A DNA stretch of 64,000 nt from Myxococcaceae bacterium. GTDB lineage: Bacteria; Myxococcota; Myxococcia; Myxococcales; Myxococcaceae. The DNA is taken from contig JAFGNZ010000075.1 in NCBI GenBank assembly GCA_016926755.1, positions 1-64,000 of the forward strand. Direction: 5' to 3'. Every line of letters starts with the position of its first letter. Position 1 is the stretch's first letter. The notes under the pieces were generated by a model. It searched no databases and was not told the DNA's origin. It worked only from the letters and a program-made list of their open reading frames with translations. Below, one piece after another: positions 18,006-26,946 of this stretch. Made by a program: the position numbers and the translations under genes.

Positions 18006-18755
18006 ATGTACAACCTTCTCATTGCCCTGGCCGTAGGCATCGCGATCGCACTGGGCGTCAAGCTTGCGGGCTTCTCCATCTGGGCCGGCATCGTCCCTGG
18101 CATCCTCGCCTTCTTCATCACCTTCATCCTCCTGGCCCGCTGGGTCTCCAAGCGCGTCCAGGTCCTCATGGAGTCTGTCCAGAAGGAGTTCCAGGGCCAG
18201 GCCGCCAACCAGAAGGAGGCCCTCCAGCGCGTGGATCGCGCCGTGAAGATCCTCGAGCAGGGCCTGGTCTACGACAAGTGGCAGATCATGGTCGGCCCGG
18301 AGATCCATGCCCAGATCGGCATGCTCAAGTACATGGCCAAGGATCTGGACGGCGCCTCGGTCCACTTCTCCAAGTCCAGCCCGCGCAACTACATGGCCAA
18401 GGCCATGCAGGGCGCCCTGCACTACCAGCGCAAGGAGCAGCCGGCCATGGAGGCCGCCTTCGAGGCCGCCGTGAAGACGGGCAAGAAGGAGTCCATCGTC
18501 TGGGCCGTGTATGCCTGGTGCCTGGTGCAGCTCAAGGAAAAGGACAAGGCCCTGCGCGTGCTCGCCCGCGCCGTGGAGACCAACCCCTCGGACGAGAAGC
18601 TCAAGTCCAGCCTCAGCCAGCTGCAGAACGACAAGCGGCTCAAGATGAAGCCCTACGAGCCCACCTGGTGGCAGTTCGGGCTCGAGGCTCCGCCCACGCC
18701 CGTCATGGGCGGCGGAGGGGGCGGGCGCCGCGTGCAGTTCATTACCCGACGCTAG
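18006..18755 (+). CDS. membrane-anchored TPR protein
   Basis: The 249-residue protein starts with two hydrophobic segments (LLIALAVGIAIALGV and WAGIVPGILAFFITFILL), which form a membrane hairpin, followed by a cytosolic helical region of three to four TPR-like repeats (for example ARNYMAKAMQGALHYQ-type and YAWCLVQLKEKDKALRVLARAVETNP). A Gly-rich segment (GGGGGGRR) lies near the C-terminus. TPR arrays are protein-binding scaffolds. It has no obvious partner in the neighbourhood; tRNA-Leu is divergent upstream. It is a conserved-looking hypothetical protein, and the specific role is unknown. Confidence 0.75.
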   Translation: MYNLLIALAVGIAIALGVKLAGFSIWAGIVPGILAFFITFILLARWVSKRVQVLMESVQKEFQGQAANQKEALQRVDRAVKILEQGLVYDKWQIMVGPEIHAQIGMLKYMAKDLDGASVHFSKSSPRNYMAKAMQGALHYQRKEQPAMEAAFEAAVKTGKKESIVWAVYAWCLVQLKEKDKALRVLARAVETNPSDEKLKSSLSQLQNDKRLKMKPYEPTWWQFGLEAPPTPVMGGGGGGRRVQFITRR

Positions 18756-19146
18756 CCCTGCACCCGCGCCCCATCATTCGTTCTCCGGAGCACGGGAATT
18801 CCTACCGGATCGCGACTTCCTCTGCGGGTACGTCTTCCAGCCGAGGTAAGACGGAGGATGTAGAGGGCGGCGCAACCGCCTGAAAACACTCCGGCCGTCT
18901 GGTTCTGTTCAGGGCATGCGGCTTGCTCCCCCGTCCACCACGCTGCTTCGGCGCGCGGTGGAAAAAGAGACGGGCGGACTTGGCAGCCGGGGGGCTCGGG
19001 TGAAGGTTGCGGAGGTCAGCGAGTGCTCGCAGCGGGCGGTGGCGGAGGCGCCAGGGGCGCGGGGGCGACTGGGGCACTCGTCAGGGCGTGGCGCTCGAGA
19101 TCTTCGGCCTGCCACTTCACGGCAGGCCTGCGCAACGGAGCGGTGC
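18756..19146. other. 391-bp intergenic region before the REC-GGDEF gene
   Basis: No convincing gene is seen; the ORF that starts at 18916 is an upstream extension of the next CDS without receiver homology. Two inverted repeats are present: CGTCTT-N11-AAGACG at 18831-18853 and GGCGG-N5-CCGCC at 18866-18880. Neither has a T-run, and no clear -35/-10 pair was found. Confidence 0.4.
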
Positions 19147-20112
19147 ATGGAACGGCGCGGCCACGGCAGTGAACGGGCCCTCATCCTCATCATCGAGGAC
19201 GATGCGGGGGTGCGAGACAGCCTCGCGGATCTGCTGGTCGCGCGGTTCGAGGTGCTGACCGCGGGAGACGCGGGGGCCGGGGTGGAGCTGGCCCGGGAGC
19301 ACCAACCGGATCTCATCCTCCTGGATCGCTTCCTGCCCAGCGGGGATGGGCTGGCGGTGCTGGAGACCCTCCAGGGGGACGTGCGCACGGACGCCGTGCC
19401 CGTCATCTTCCTCACGGGAGACGCGGACGAGGCCACCCTGGAGAAGTGCCTGGAGATGGGGGCGGTGGACTTCATCCACAAGCCGGCCAGCGCCCGCGAG
19501 CTGCTGGCCCGCATCGACCGGGCCCTGCGCCAGAGCGAGACGCAGCACCGGCTACGGGTGCTGGCCCAGACGGACGCGCTCACGGGCCTTGCCAACTTCA
19601 GATCGCTCACGCTGCGGATGGAGGAGGAGTTCCGGCGCGCCAGCCGCTACCAGTACCCGCTCTCCGTGGTGGTGATCGATCTGGACCACCTGAAGGCCAT
19701 CAACGACGGGATGGGGCATGACGTCGGCAACCGGGCCATCCTGGCGCTCGCCGCGCACCTGAAGAGCAACCTGCGCGAGTCGGACTTCGCGGCCCGCTTC
19801 GGCGGGGACGAGTTCGTCGCCCTGCTGCCACACCAGACGGCCATGGAGGCGGCGGCCTTCGCGGAGCGCATCCGCGCGGGGCTGCGCAACGTCACCGTAC
19901 AACGCAGTGATGGACGGCCGGCTCCTTTCGGGCTGAGCGTGAGCGTGGGCATCGCCGACCACTCGCTGAGCGCGCCGCGGGAGAGCACCGAGGCGCTGCT
20001 GAAGGCGGCGGATGCGGCGCTGTACGTGGCCAAGCGCGAGGGGCGGGATCGGGTGGTGGTGTACGGCGCGACCATGCCAGGCCCTCCTCCGGTGGTGGCG
20101 CAGCGGCACTGA
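19147..20112 (+). CDS. response regulator with GGDEF output (diguanylate cyclase)
   Basis: The 321-residue protein joins a receiver domain (about 11-125; acidic pair in IIEDDAG, phospho-Asp in LILLDRFLP, Lys in FIHKPAS) to a GGDEF domain (about 150-310). The active-site signature is RFGGDEFVALL, and an RxxD inhibitory site (RESD) sits five residues before it, so the enzyme should make cyclic di-GMP and be subject to product inhibition. This is the PleD/WspR-like two-domain plan. The ATG at 19147 is chosen because the upstream extension has no homology. The flavoprotein-REC gene follows within 46 bp on the same strand, suggesting a shared signalling unit. Confidence 0.9.
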   Translation: MERRGHGSERALILIIEDDAGVRDSLADLLVARFEVLTAGDAGAGVELAREHQPDLILLDRFLPSGDGLAVLETLQGDVRTDAVPVIFLTGDADEATLEKCLEMGAVDFIHKPASARELLARIDRALRQSETQHRLRVLAQTDALTGLANFRSLTLRMEEEFRRASRYQYPLSVVVIDLDHLKAINDGMGHDVGNRAILALAAHLKSNLRESDFAARFGGDEFVALLPHQTAMEAAAFAERIRAGLRNVTVQRSDGRPAPFGLSVSVGIADHSLSAPRESTEALLKAADAALYVAKREGRDRVVVYGATMPGPPPVVAQRH

Positions 20113-20158
20113 GGCGAAGGGCGGGCAGCAGGAGCACCGAGGGCGAGCGAGGGCGCGG

Positions 20159-21889
20159 ATGAGCGGAAGCAGGCTGGTGGGCGGTTCGAGGGTGGCGGTG
20201 ATCGGCGGGGGCGTGGCCGGCGCGGGGCTGGCCGCCTCCCTCCTCTTCAATGGACGGGCCCGAGGGATCGTGCTGGACGTGCGGGTGTATGCGCGAGGGA
20301 GCCCGGACAGCGTGCCGCCTCCGGTGGTGCTGACACCCGAGTGTCGCTCGCGCATGGCCGCGCTGGGCTGCCGCGTCCCGCTGGACTGGCGCGCGCACGA
20401 GCTTCGCGGGGTGGAGATCCTCGCCCAGGGGCGCAGGGAGCTGCTGCCCGCGCCTCCCGGCGGGCTGTGGGTGGTGGATGGCTGGCCGCAGGGCCAGGGG
20501 GGGCTCGAGGTGGTGCGCGAGGCGCTCATCACCGCCGCCACGACTCAGGGGGCCCGGTTCGTGAGCCGCCATGTCGAGCGCGTGGAGCACCAACTCCCCG
20601 CGCCGGATGCGCCGGCCGCGGTGCGCAGCTGCGGTCCGCTGGTCGTCCGGGCGCAGGGCAGCGGCGAGCGCTTCCACGCGGTGGCCCTGGCGACGGGGGC
20701 GGGAGGCTCGCTCGGGGAGGCCTTCTTCCCTGGCTTCCGCCCGGCGCCCACCGTGCCCGCCGTGCAGGCGAGGATTCGCCAGGGCACCTCGCGGCTGAAC
20801 CTCTCGCCGCTGGCCCGGCTGTGGCTCGCTCCCCTGCCGGCGGTGGATGGCCTGTTCCTGCTGCCGGGCTCCCACTCGGTCTTCGCGCTCGCCTTCGGGC
20901 CGGCGGTGACGCCGTCGGATCTGTGCCAGGCGCTGATGATGGCGGCGCGGGATGGGCTCCTGGAGGAAGGCTTCGAGGTGTCGGCGCTGGAGACGACACG
21001 GCTGCCCTTCGGGCCGGGGCGCTCGCTGGTGGCGCCGGGGCAGCTCGCCGTGGGGGCGGCGGCGCTCGGGCACCCGCTGCAGATCGGGCTGTCGGAGACG
21101 CTGGCCACGTGCAGCCGCGCCGCGGTGGGGCTGCTGGATGCGGGGCTGGAGGCGTCCGCCCTGGAGCGCCGCTACGTCCGCGAGGGGCTCTCCGAGCTGC
21201 TGGAGGATGCCTCGGCGGGGGCGCGCTCCATCGCCTGGCTGCGGCGAGCGGGGCGCCGGGCGCCAGCGGCGTTCCTGGCGGCGCGCCGGAGGGGCTCGGT
21301 GGGTGGGGTGTACAGCGGCGGCGTGCTCGGGCTGGCCGCCCCTACCCCGCTGGCGCTGCTGGCTTCGGCGCGCTGGGCGGGGATGCGCGAGGTGGTGGGC
21401 TCCTGGCTGCGGATGACGGTGGAGCCGGTGCCCACGGCCATTCCCTCGCTGGAGCCGGACCTCTACTACGTCGTGGATGACGATCCGGACGCCCGCGAGG
21501 CGCTGACGCAGCTCCTGGAGTCCACGGGCGCGACCGTGGTGTCCTTCGCGGACGAGCTGGCGCTGTTCTGCGCGGTGGCGCGACGGCCGCCCACGGCGAT
21601 CCTGCTGGATGTGGTGCTGCACTGGGTGGACGGACTGCGGCTGGCCGAGGGGCTCAAGCAGCACCCGCTCACGCGGCACACGCGGGTGGTGGTGATGAGC
21701 GGGCTGAACCGGCCGCACATCCGACAGCGGGCGTTGGACGCGGGCGCGGAGGCCTTCCTCCCCAAGCCGGTGGATCCGGAGCGGCTGCTGCGGCTGTTGA
21801 TGGGCCGCGACACCGAGGCTCCGCGCTCGACGCCGGCCCGGCCCTCGGAGGGCGCCTCGGACGCGGAGTCCGGCCGCTACGCCTCCTGA
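20159..21889 (+). CDS. FAD/NAD(P)-binding oxidoreductase-like protein fused to a receiver domain
   Basis: The 576-residue protein starts with a dinucleotide-binding Rossmann motif, RVAVIGGGVAGAGLAASLL, and continues as a geranylgeranyl-reductase/halogenase-like flavoprotein. FHAVALATGAGGSLGEAFF resembles the GD-type region, and LAVGAAALGHPLQIGLSET resembles the second FAD motif. Residues 436-550 are a complete receiver domain: DDDPD acidic cluster, phospho-Asp in AILLDVVLHWVDGL, Ser in VVVMSGLN and Lys in AFLPKPVD. Such a fusion is uncommon. The ATG at 20159 precedes the Rossmann motif directly. It follows the REC-GGDEF gene by 46 bp. Phosphorylation-controlled redox activity is inference. 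Confidence 0.75.
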   Translation: MSGSRLVGGSRVAVIGGGVAGAGLAASLLFNGRARGIVLDVRVYARGSPDSVPPPVVLTPECRSRMAALGCRVPLDWRAHELRGVEILAQGRRELLPAPPGGLWVVDGWPQGQGGLEVVREALITAATTQGARFVSRHVERVEHQLPAPDAPAAVRSCGPLVVRAQGSGERFHAVALATGAGGSLGEAFFPGFRPAPTVPAVQARIRQGTSRLNLSPLARLWLAPLPAVDGLFLLPGSHSVFALAFGPAVTPSDLCQALMMAARDGLLEEGFEVSALETTRLPFGPGRSLVAPGQLAVGAAALGHPLQIGLSETLATCSRAAVGLLDAGLEASALERRYVREGLSELLEDASAGARSIAWLRRAGRRAPAAFLAARRRGSVGGVYSGGVLGLAAPTPLALLASARWAGMREVVGSWLRMTVEPVPTAIPSLEPDLYYVVDDDPDAREALTQLLESTGATVVSFADELALFCAVARRPPTAILLDVVLHWVDGLRLAEGLKQHPLTRHTRVVVMSGLNRPHIRQRALDAGAEAFLPKPVDPERLLRLLMGRDTEAPRSTPARPSEGASDAESGRYAS

Positions 21890-21929
21890 GGTCGGCGGCG
21901 GAGCCTCTCGCGGCTCATGGGCGTGAGGC

Positions 21930-22826
21930 TCAGCCCCCCAGGCTTCGCAGTGCGTCGTACGGCGGGGCCACGTGCACCGCCCCGGCTTCCTTGCGGAACC
22001 ACGTGAGCTGGCGCTTGGCGTACCGGCGCGTCTCCCGCGCCGTGTCCTGGATCGCCTCCTCCAGGGTCATCCGGCCCTCGACGACCGCGCGCGCCTGCAC
22101 GTACCCCACGCTCCGCATGGGCGCTGCCTCCGCATACCCGCGGGCCAGGAGCTCCCGCGCCTCCTCCACGAGCCCCCGCGCGAACATCGCCTCCGTGCGC
22201 GCGGTGATGGTGCGGTAGAGCTGCTCCCGCGGCGGGGCCAGCACGAACATCCGGAACGGATACCGGTCCGGCGCGAAGCCGTGCTCCCGGCGCCACTGCG
22301 AGGCCGGAATCCCTGTCTGGGCGTGGATCTCCAGCGCGCGGATGACTCGAACCAGATCCTGGCTCGGCAGCTTCGCCGCCGTCTCCGGATCCACCTGGGC
22401 GAGCTTGCGGTGGACGGCCTCCCGGCCCTCCGCGACCGCGAGCGCCTCCAGCGAGGCCCGGAGCGCCGGATCCGCCCCCGGGGCCTCCACCACCCCGTGC
22501 AGCAGGATCCGGAGGTAGAGCCCCGTGCCTCCCACGACGAACACGGGGCGCCCGCGCGCGGAGATCTCCTCGATCGCCGCGTCCGCCCGCCGCTGGTACT
22601 CCGCCGCCGAGAACGGCTCGAGCGGATCCACCACGGAGATGAGGTGATGTGGCACCGCGGCCAGCTCCTCGGGGGAGGGCTTGGCCGTGCCGATGTCGAA
22701 GGCGCGGTACACCTGTTGGGAGTCCGCGTTGACGATCTCGCCACCGGCACGGAGGGCAAGCTCCACGGCGAGGCCCGTCTTCCCCGAGGCTGTCGGGCCA
22801 GCGATGACGGTGAGCTGCGGCTTCAC
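21930..22826 (-). CDS. miaA: tRNA dimethylallyltransferase
   Basis: The 298-residue protein transfers a dimethylallyl group to A37 of tRNAs that read UNN codons. MiaA hallmarks are the P-loop VIAGPTASGKTGLAVELAL, NADSQQVYRAFDIGTAKP, HHLISVVDP, VVGGTGLYLRILLHG, VRVIRALEIHAQTG and the C-terminal RRYAKRQLTWFRKE. Length is typical. It stands alone on the minus strand, convergent with the flavoprotein-REC gene. This is a confident assignment. The tRNA-Leu(CAA) gene in this window encodes one of its likely substrates. Confidence 0.96.
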   Translation of the reverse strand: MKPQLTVIAGPTASGKTGLAVELALRAGGEIVNADSQQVYRAFDIGTAKPSPEELAAVPHHLISVVDPLEPFSAAEYQRRADAAIEEISARGRPVFVVGGTGLYLRILLHGVVEAPGADPALRASLEALAVAEGREAVHRKLAQVDPETAAKLPSQDLVRVIRALEIHAQTGIPASQWRREHGFAPDRYPFRMFVLAPPREQLYRTITARTEAMFARGLVEEARELLARGYAEAAPMRSVGYVQARAVVEGRMTLEEAIQDTARETRRYAKRQLTWFRKEAGAVHVAPPYDALRSLGG

Positions 22827-22861
22827 GGGCGCCAGTCTAGCTGGCGCCCGCGGTCATGGCC

Positions 22862-24058
22862 TCATCGCGGCCAGACGGCCACGGAGTCGATCGATCGGCC
22901 AGCCACGCCGGACCATACGGGGCTCAGGTAGTTCATCAGCTCCTGCCGGCTGATCTCCAGCGGCCCGATCTTCGAGAGCGGATCGTTGATGATGTAGTTG
23001 TCGCCCCGCTTGCCCGTGACCGTGATGAAGTGGAGGCCGTTGTAGTAGTAGGCGTTATCGGAGCCGACCCGGGCGTGATACCCGGAGGGGTTGCCCAGCG
23101 ACACCACCAGCTTGCCCTCAGCGAGCGCCTGATCGACGCCATCGATGCCGCTGCTCATCTGCGTGTTCATGCCGGCCGCCGCGGCTCCCCGGTAGATGTC
23201 GTCCGGGTGGGTGAGCGCCCCGTCGTTGCGGTGGCCCTGCATCAGGAAGCGCGTCTCGTCGATGAACCCCTCGATGTCTCCCGGATGCTGCACCGTGGCG
23301 CCGTTCGCCGACACTCCGAACGCGCGGAGCGCCATGGCCAGGCTCGCCGGGCCGCAGTTGTTGGAGCTCCAGGGCCCATTCGGGTTGTACTGGGGGTGGA
23401 CGACCTGCGACATGAAGTAGCTCGCCGGATCCCCCACCACGACCGGGGACGGGGAAGGCGACGGGCCCGGCCCGGGCTGCGGAGCCGGAGCGCCACCGCC
23501 GGGGATGGTGAGCCGCTGCCCGATCGAGATGCGATCCGGGTTGGTGATGCCGTTGGCCTGGGCGATGGCCTGCACGCTGGTGCCGAAGCGCCGCGCGATG
23601 GCCGACAGCGTGTCCCCAGGCTGAACGGTGTACGTCGTCTGGGAGCCAGGGCTCGGCGCCGGCGCCGGCGCTGGCGGCGGGACCGGGGCTGGAGCAGGAG
23701 GCTGGGGTTGGCTCGTGGGGATGGTGAGCCGCTGCCCGACCGAGATCCAGTTCGGGTTGGAGATGCCGTTGGCCTGGGCGATGGCCTGCACGCTGGTGCC
23801 AAAGCGCTGGGCAATGCGGAAGAGCGTATCCCCCGGCTGGACCACGTAGGTGGTACCTGCGCCGCGGCCCTGGAACGAGGACGCGGCGGGGCTCGCGAAG
23901 CGAGCTGCGCCGGCGTCGAAGGCATCCGAGCTCATCCGGGACGAAGAGGGCTTCGCGGTGGCGCTGGACGCCGCGGATTGCGGCATCTGGAGCGTCTGGA
24001 GGGACTGCGCGGCGAACGGACGGAACGACTGGGAGTTCTCAGTGGCAACGGAGCGCAT
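22862..24058 (-). CDS. two-LysM protein with C39-like cysteine peptidase domain, no Sec signal
   Basis: The 398-residue protein has a disordered Ser/Ala/Gln-rich N-terminus (1-65), two near-identical LysM modules (about 69-114 and 140-185, each YxVQPGDTL...VGQRLTIP-like) joined by Pro/Ala linkers, and a C39-like papain-fold domain. That domain has the Cys in NNCGPASLAMAL, a His in YYNGLHFITVTG and an Asp in NYIINDP. LysM modules bind peptidoglycan, so an extracellular or periplasmic cell-wall role is expected, yet no hydrophobic signal peptide is present at the start. A non-Sec export route is possible. It lies alone, upstream of an AT-richer intergenic region. Confidence 0.85.
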   Translation of the reverse strand: MRSVATENSQSFRPFAAQSLQTLQMPQSAASSATAKPSSSRMSSDAFDAGAARFASPAASSFQGRGAGTTYVVQPGDTLFRIAQRFGTSVQAIAQANGISNPNWISVGQRLTIPTSQPQPPAPAPVPPPAPAPAPSPGSQTTYTVQPGDTLSAIARRFGTSVQAIAQANGITNPDRISIGQRLTIPGGGAPAPQPGPGPSPSPSPVVVGDPASYFMSQVVHPQYNPNGPWSSNNCGPASLAMALRAFGVSANGATVQHPGDIEGFIDETRFLMQGHRNDGALTHPDDIYRGAAAAGMNTQMSSGIDGVDQALAEGKLVVSLGNPSGYHARVGSDNAYYYNGLHFITVTGKRGDNYIINDPLSKIGPLEISRQELMNYLSPVWSGVAGRSIDSVAVWPR

Positions 24059-24350
24059 GGCAATCTCTTGAGGTAGGAGAAAGTAAGTGGATGAGGTTTA
24101 AATCAACACACACACCCATGTTATCGACCTATCGATTAATTTGTTTCCTGGGCATGTGCGACTCCCGCTGACTTGCTGCGACATCTCCAGAGGGAGACTC
24201 GCGGGGATAGCGAGGCATGGGTGACGCCCCTGGCCACCGTTCATCCATTTCTTAGAGAATGTTATTGAGGCAGTGGGAGCGCTGTCCGCTCCGTACGGCC
24301 GTTCAGGCGGGTAGCCGCGGCAGGGGACGTTCACTAGGTTCCCGGCCACC
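24059..24350. promoter_or_regulatory. divergent promoter region of the LysM/C39 gene and the iron importer
   Basis: This 292-bp region is AT-richer than its surroundings. It holds a (CA)n tract at about 24106-24116, a direct repeat TATCGA-cc-TATCGA at 24122-24135, and GAGAATGTTATT at 24255-24266, which weakly resembles two Fur hexamers (GATAAT) in front of the ferric-iron operon. No firm -35/-10 pair was identified. Confidence 0.35.
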
Positions 24351-25337
24351 ATGACTCGCCTTCCGATCCTGCTCCTTGCCGCGCTGCTCGCCCCCAGCGC
24401 CTCCGCGGCCGAGACCCTCACCCTCTACTCCGGCCGCAATGAGCGCCTCGTGGGGCCGCTCTACAAGGCGTTCACCCAGAAGACGGGCATCCAGGTGAAG
24501 GTGCGCTACGGCGAGACGCCGCAGCTCGCCGCCACGCTCCAGGAGGAAGGGGCGAAGACGCCGGCGGACGTGTTCATCGCCCAGGACGCGGGGGCGCTCG
24601 GGGCGCTGGCGCGCGCAGGACAGCTGCAGCCCCTCCCGAAGGAGCTGCTGGACAAGGTCGACGCGCGCTTCCGCTCGCCCGAGGGCCTGTGGGTGGGCCT
24701 CAGCGGCCGGGCCCGCGTGGTGGCCTACAACACGAACAAGGTGAAGCCGGACGCGCTGCCCAAGAGCATCCTCGGGTTCACGGATCCGAGCTGGAAGGGC
24801 CGCATCGGCTGGGCCCCCACGAATGCCTCCTTCCAGGCCTTCGTCACGGCGCTGCGGCTCCTGAAGGGCGACGCGGCGGCGAAGCAGTGGCTGGAGGGCA
24901 TCAAGGCCAACAAGCCGCGCGCCTACAAGAACAACGCGGCCATCATCGAGGCGCTGGGGCGCGGTGAGATCGACGTGGGCTTCGTCAACCACTACTACCT
25001 GTACGGCGCCAACAAGAAGCGGAGCGAGCCGCTGCCGGTGGCCAACCACTTCGTCGCCGCCGGAGATCCCGGCGCGCTGGTGAATGTCGCGGGCGTCGGG
25101 CTGCTGAAGGGCTCGAAGAAGACCGAGGCGGCGCTCAAGCTCGTCGCGTTCCTGCTGGACGCGGAGGCGCAGCGGCACTTCGCGAAGGAGACCTTCGAGT
25201 ATCCGCTGGTGCCGGGCGTGGAGGCCGCTCCGGCGCTGCCGGCGCTGAGCCAGGTGGGCTCTCCGGACCTCGATCTGTCGAAGCTCGAGGATCTGCGAGG
25301 GACGCTCAAGCTCCTGCAGGAGACCGGCGTCCTCTAG
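24351..25337 (+). CDS. fbpA: Fe(3+) ABC transporter, periplasmic substrate-binding protein
   Basis: The 328-residue protein has a clear signal peptide (LLLAALLAPSASAAE) and the ferric-binding-protein pattern: LTLYSGRNERLVGPLY at the start of the mature part, VKVRYGETPQLA, NTNKVKPDALP, the segment IDVGFVNHYYLYGANKK with the paired tyrosines that coordinate iron, and EFLLDAEAQ-like ends. It captures Fe(III) in the periplasm and delivers it to the downstream permease. The permease gene follows 21 bp later. The assignment to the iron subgroup rests on the YY pair and the operon composition. Confidence 0.88.
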   Translation: MTRLPILLLAALLAPSASAAETLTLYSGRNERLVGPLYKAFTQKTGIQVKVRYGETPQLAATLQEEGAKTPADVFIAQDAGALGALARAGQLQPLPKELLDKVDARFRSPEGLWVGLSGRARVVAYNTNKVKPDALPKSILGFTDPSWKGRIGWAPTNASFQAFVTALRLLKGDAAAKQWLEGIKANKPRAYKNNAAIIEALGRGEIDVGFVNHYYLYGANKKRSEPLPVANHFVAAGDPGALVNVAGVGLLKGSKKTEAALKLVAFLLDAEAQRHFAKETFEYPLVPGVEAAPALPALSQVGSPDLDLSKLEDLRGTLKLLQETGVL

Positions 25338-25358
25338 GCCGGAGCTCGAGAGCCCCGA

Positions 25359-26924
25359 ATGTCCCGTCGCCCCTCCAGGCCCTTGCTGGCCGCAGGGCTC
25401 GGGGTGGCCGCGATCACGCTGCTGCCTGCTGTCTACCTGCTCGTCCGCGCGGCGGAGGCCAGCTCGGAGTCCTGGGCCCTGCTCTTCCGGGCTCGAACGA
25501 TCTCGCTGCTGGGGAGCACCCTGGGGCTCGCCCTGGCGGTGACGCTCTGCGCGGCCACGCTCTCCCTGCCGCTGGCCTGGCTCACCGCCCGGACGGATCT
25601 CCCCGGGCGACGCGTGTGGACGGCGCTGCTCTGCCTGCCGCTCGCGCTGCCCACCTTCGTCAGCGGGTACGTGCTGCTGGCGGCCTTCGGCACGGGCGGC
25701 GCGTTGGAGGCTCCGCTGTCCCGGCTCGGCCTGCCCGTGCCTCCGGTGTACGGCTTCCCGGGGGCCCTGCTCGCGCTGACGCTCTCCACCTATCCGTACC
25801 TCTTCCTCGCGCTGCGCGCCGGGTTGCTCGCGCAGGATCCGGCGCTGCTGGAGAGCGCGCAGAGCCTCGGGCTGACGCCCGCACGGGCCTTCTGGCGCGT
25901 CACGGTGCCCCTGCTGCGCCCCGCCTTCGCCTCCGGCTCCCTGCTGGTCGGGCTCTACGTGCTGTCGGACTTCGGCGCCGTGGCCCTGGTCCAGTACGAC
26001 GCCTTCTCCCGCATCATCTATATGCAGTACGAAGGAGCGTATGATCGTGCCTACGCCGCGCTGCTCGGGCTGGCGCTGGTGACGGTGACGGTGCTTGTGC
26101 TCGCGCTGGAGGTCTGGGCCCGTGGCCGGGCCGGCTATCACCGCAGCGCCAAGGGCGCCTCCCGCGCCGCGCTGCCGGTCCGCCTGGGGCGCTGGCGACT
26201 GCCTGCGCTGGCCCTGTGCGGCGCAGTGGTGGCGCTCGGAGTCGGGCTGCCGGTGGGCATCCTCCTCTATTGGGCCCTGCGTGGCCTGGCGGATGGGGAG
26301 GCCGTGGTGCTGGGGCCCGCGGTGAACTCGGTGCTGGCCTCGGGGCTCGCCGCGGTGTTGTCCGTGGTGGCGGCGCTGCCGCTGGCCGTGCTGGGGGCGC
26401 GCTTCCCGGGGCGGTTCGCCACCGCGCTGGAGCGCAGCGCCTACGTGGGCTACGCGCTGCCGCCCATCGTCCTGGCCCTCTCGCTCGTCTTCTTCGGCAT
26501 CAACGTGGCGCCCTTCCTCTATGGAACGCTGGCCATGCTCCTGCTGGCCTACCTGGTGCGCTTCCTCCCGCAGGCGGTGGGCGCGCTGCGCACGGCCCTG
26601 CTCCAGATCTCCCCTCACCTCTCCGAGGTGGCGGCCACGCTGGGGCACCCTCCCCCTTCCGTCCTCGCCCGTGTCACCACGCCGCTGATGGCTCCGGGCC
26701 TGCTGGCGGGCGCGGCGCTCGTCTTCCTCACCGCCATGAAGGAGCTGCCCGCCACGCTGCTGCTGGCGCCCATCGGCTTCGACACGCTCGCCACGCGCGT
26801 CTGGAGCGCCACCGCGGAGGGGCAGTTCGCCCTGGCCGCCCCGCCCGCGCTGCTGCTGATGGCCGTCTCCGCGCTGGGCGTGGGCCTGCTGCTCTCCCAA
26901 GAGGAGCGCGCATACCCCGAGTAA
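25359..26924 (+). CDS. fbpB: Fe(3+) ABC transporter permease (fused two-module FbpB type)
   Basis: The 521-residue polytopic protein has about twelve transmembrane segments arranged as two homologous permease halves. Each half has an EAA-type loop: LLESAQSLGLTPARAFWRVTVPLLRPAF in the first, quoted in part, and SEVAATLGHPPPSVLARVTTP in the second. Fused permeases of this size are typical of FbpB/SfuB iron importers. It forms the inner-membrane channel for Fe(III) delivered by FbpA and is driven by the ATPase encoded 22 bp downstream. All three genes face the same way with tight spacing, so they form one operon. Confidence 0.9.
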   Translation: MSRRPSRPLLAAGLGVAAITLLPAVYLLVRAAEASSESWALLFRARTISLLGSTLGLALAVTLCAATLSLPLAWLTARTDLPGRRVWTALLCLPLALPTFVSGYVLLAAFGTGGALEAPLSRLGLPVPPVYGFPGALLALTLSTYPYLFLALRAGLLAQDPALLESAQSLGLTPARAFWRVTVPLLRPAFASGSLLVGLYVLSDFGAVALVQYDAFSRIIYMQYEGAYDRAYAALLGLALVTVTVLVLALEVWARGRAGYHRSAKGASRAALPVRLGRWRLPALALCGAVVALGVGLPVGILLYWALRGLADGEAVVLGPAVNSVLASGLAAVLSVVAALPLAVLGARFPGRFATALERSAYVGYALPPIVLALSLVFFGINVAPFLYGTLAMLLLAYLVRFLPQAVGALRTALLQISPHLSEVAATLGHPPPSVLARVTTPLMAPGLLAGAALVFLTAMKELPATLLLAPIGFDTLATRVWSATAEGQFALAAPPALLLMAVSALGVGLLLSQEERAYPE

Positions 26925-26946
26925 CGGGATAGTGTGCGCCCGCGCG

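Noticed and set aside
23628-23720. Gene frameshift or repeat expansion between the LysM modules
   Set aside because: The repetitive GC-rich stretch encodes the Pro/Ala linker in frame; the protein reads through cleanly.
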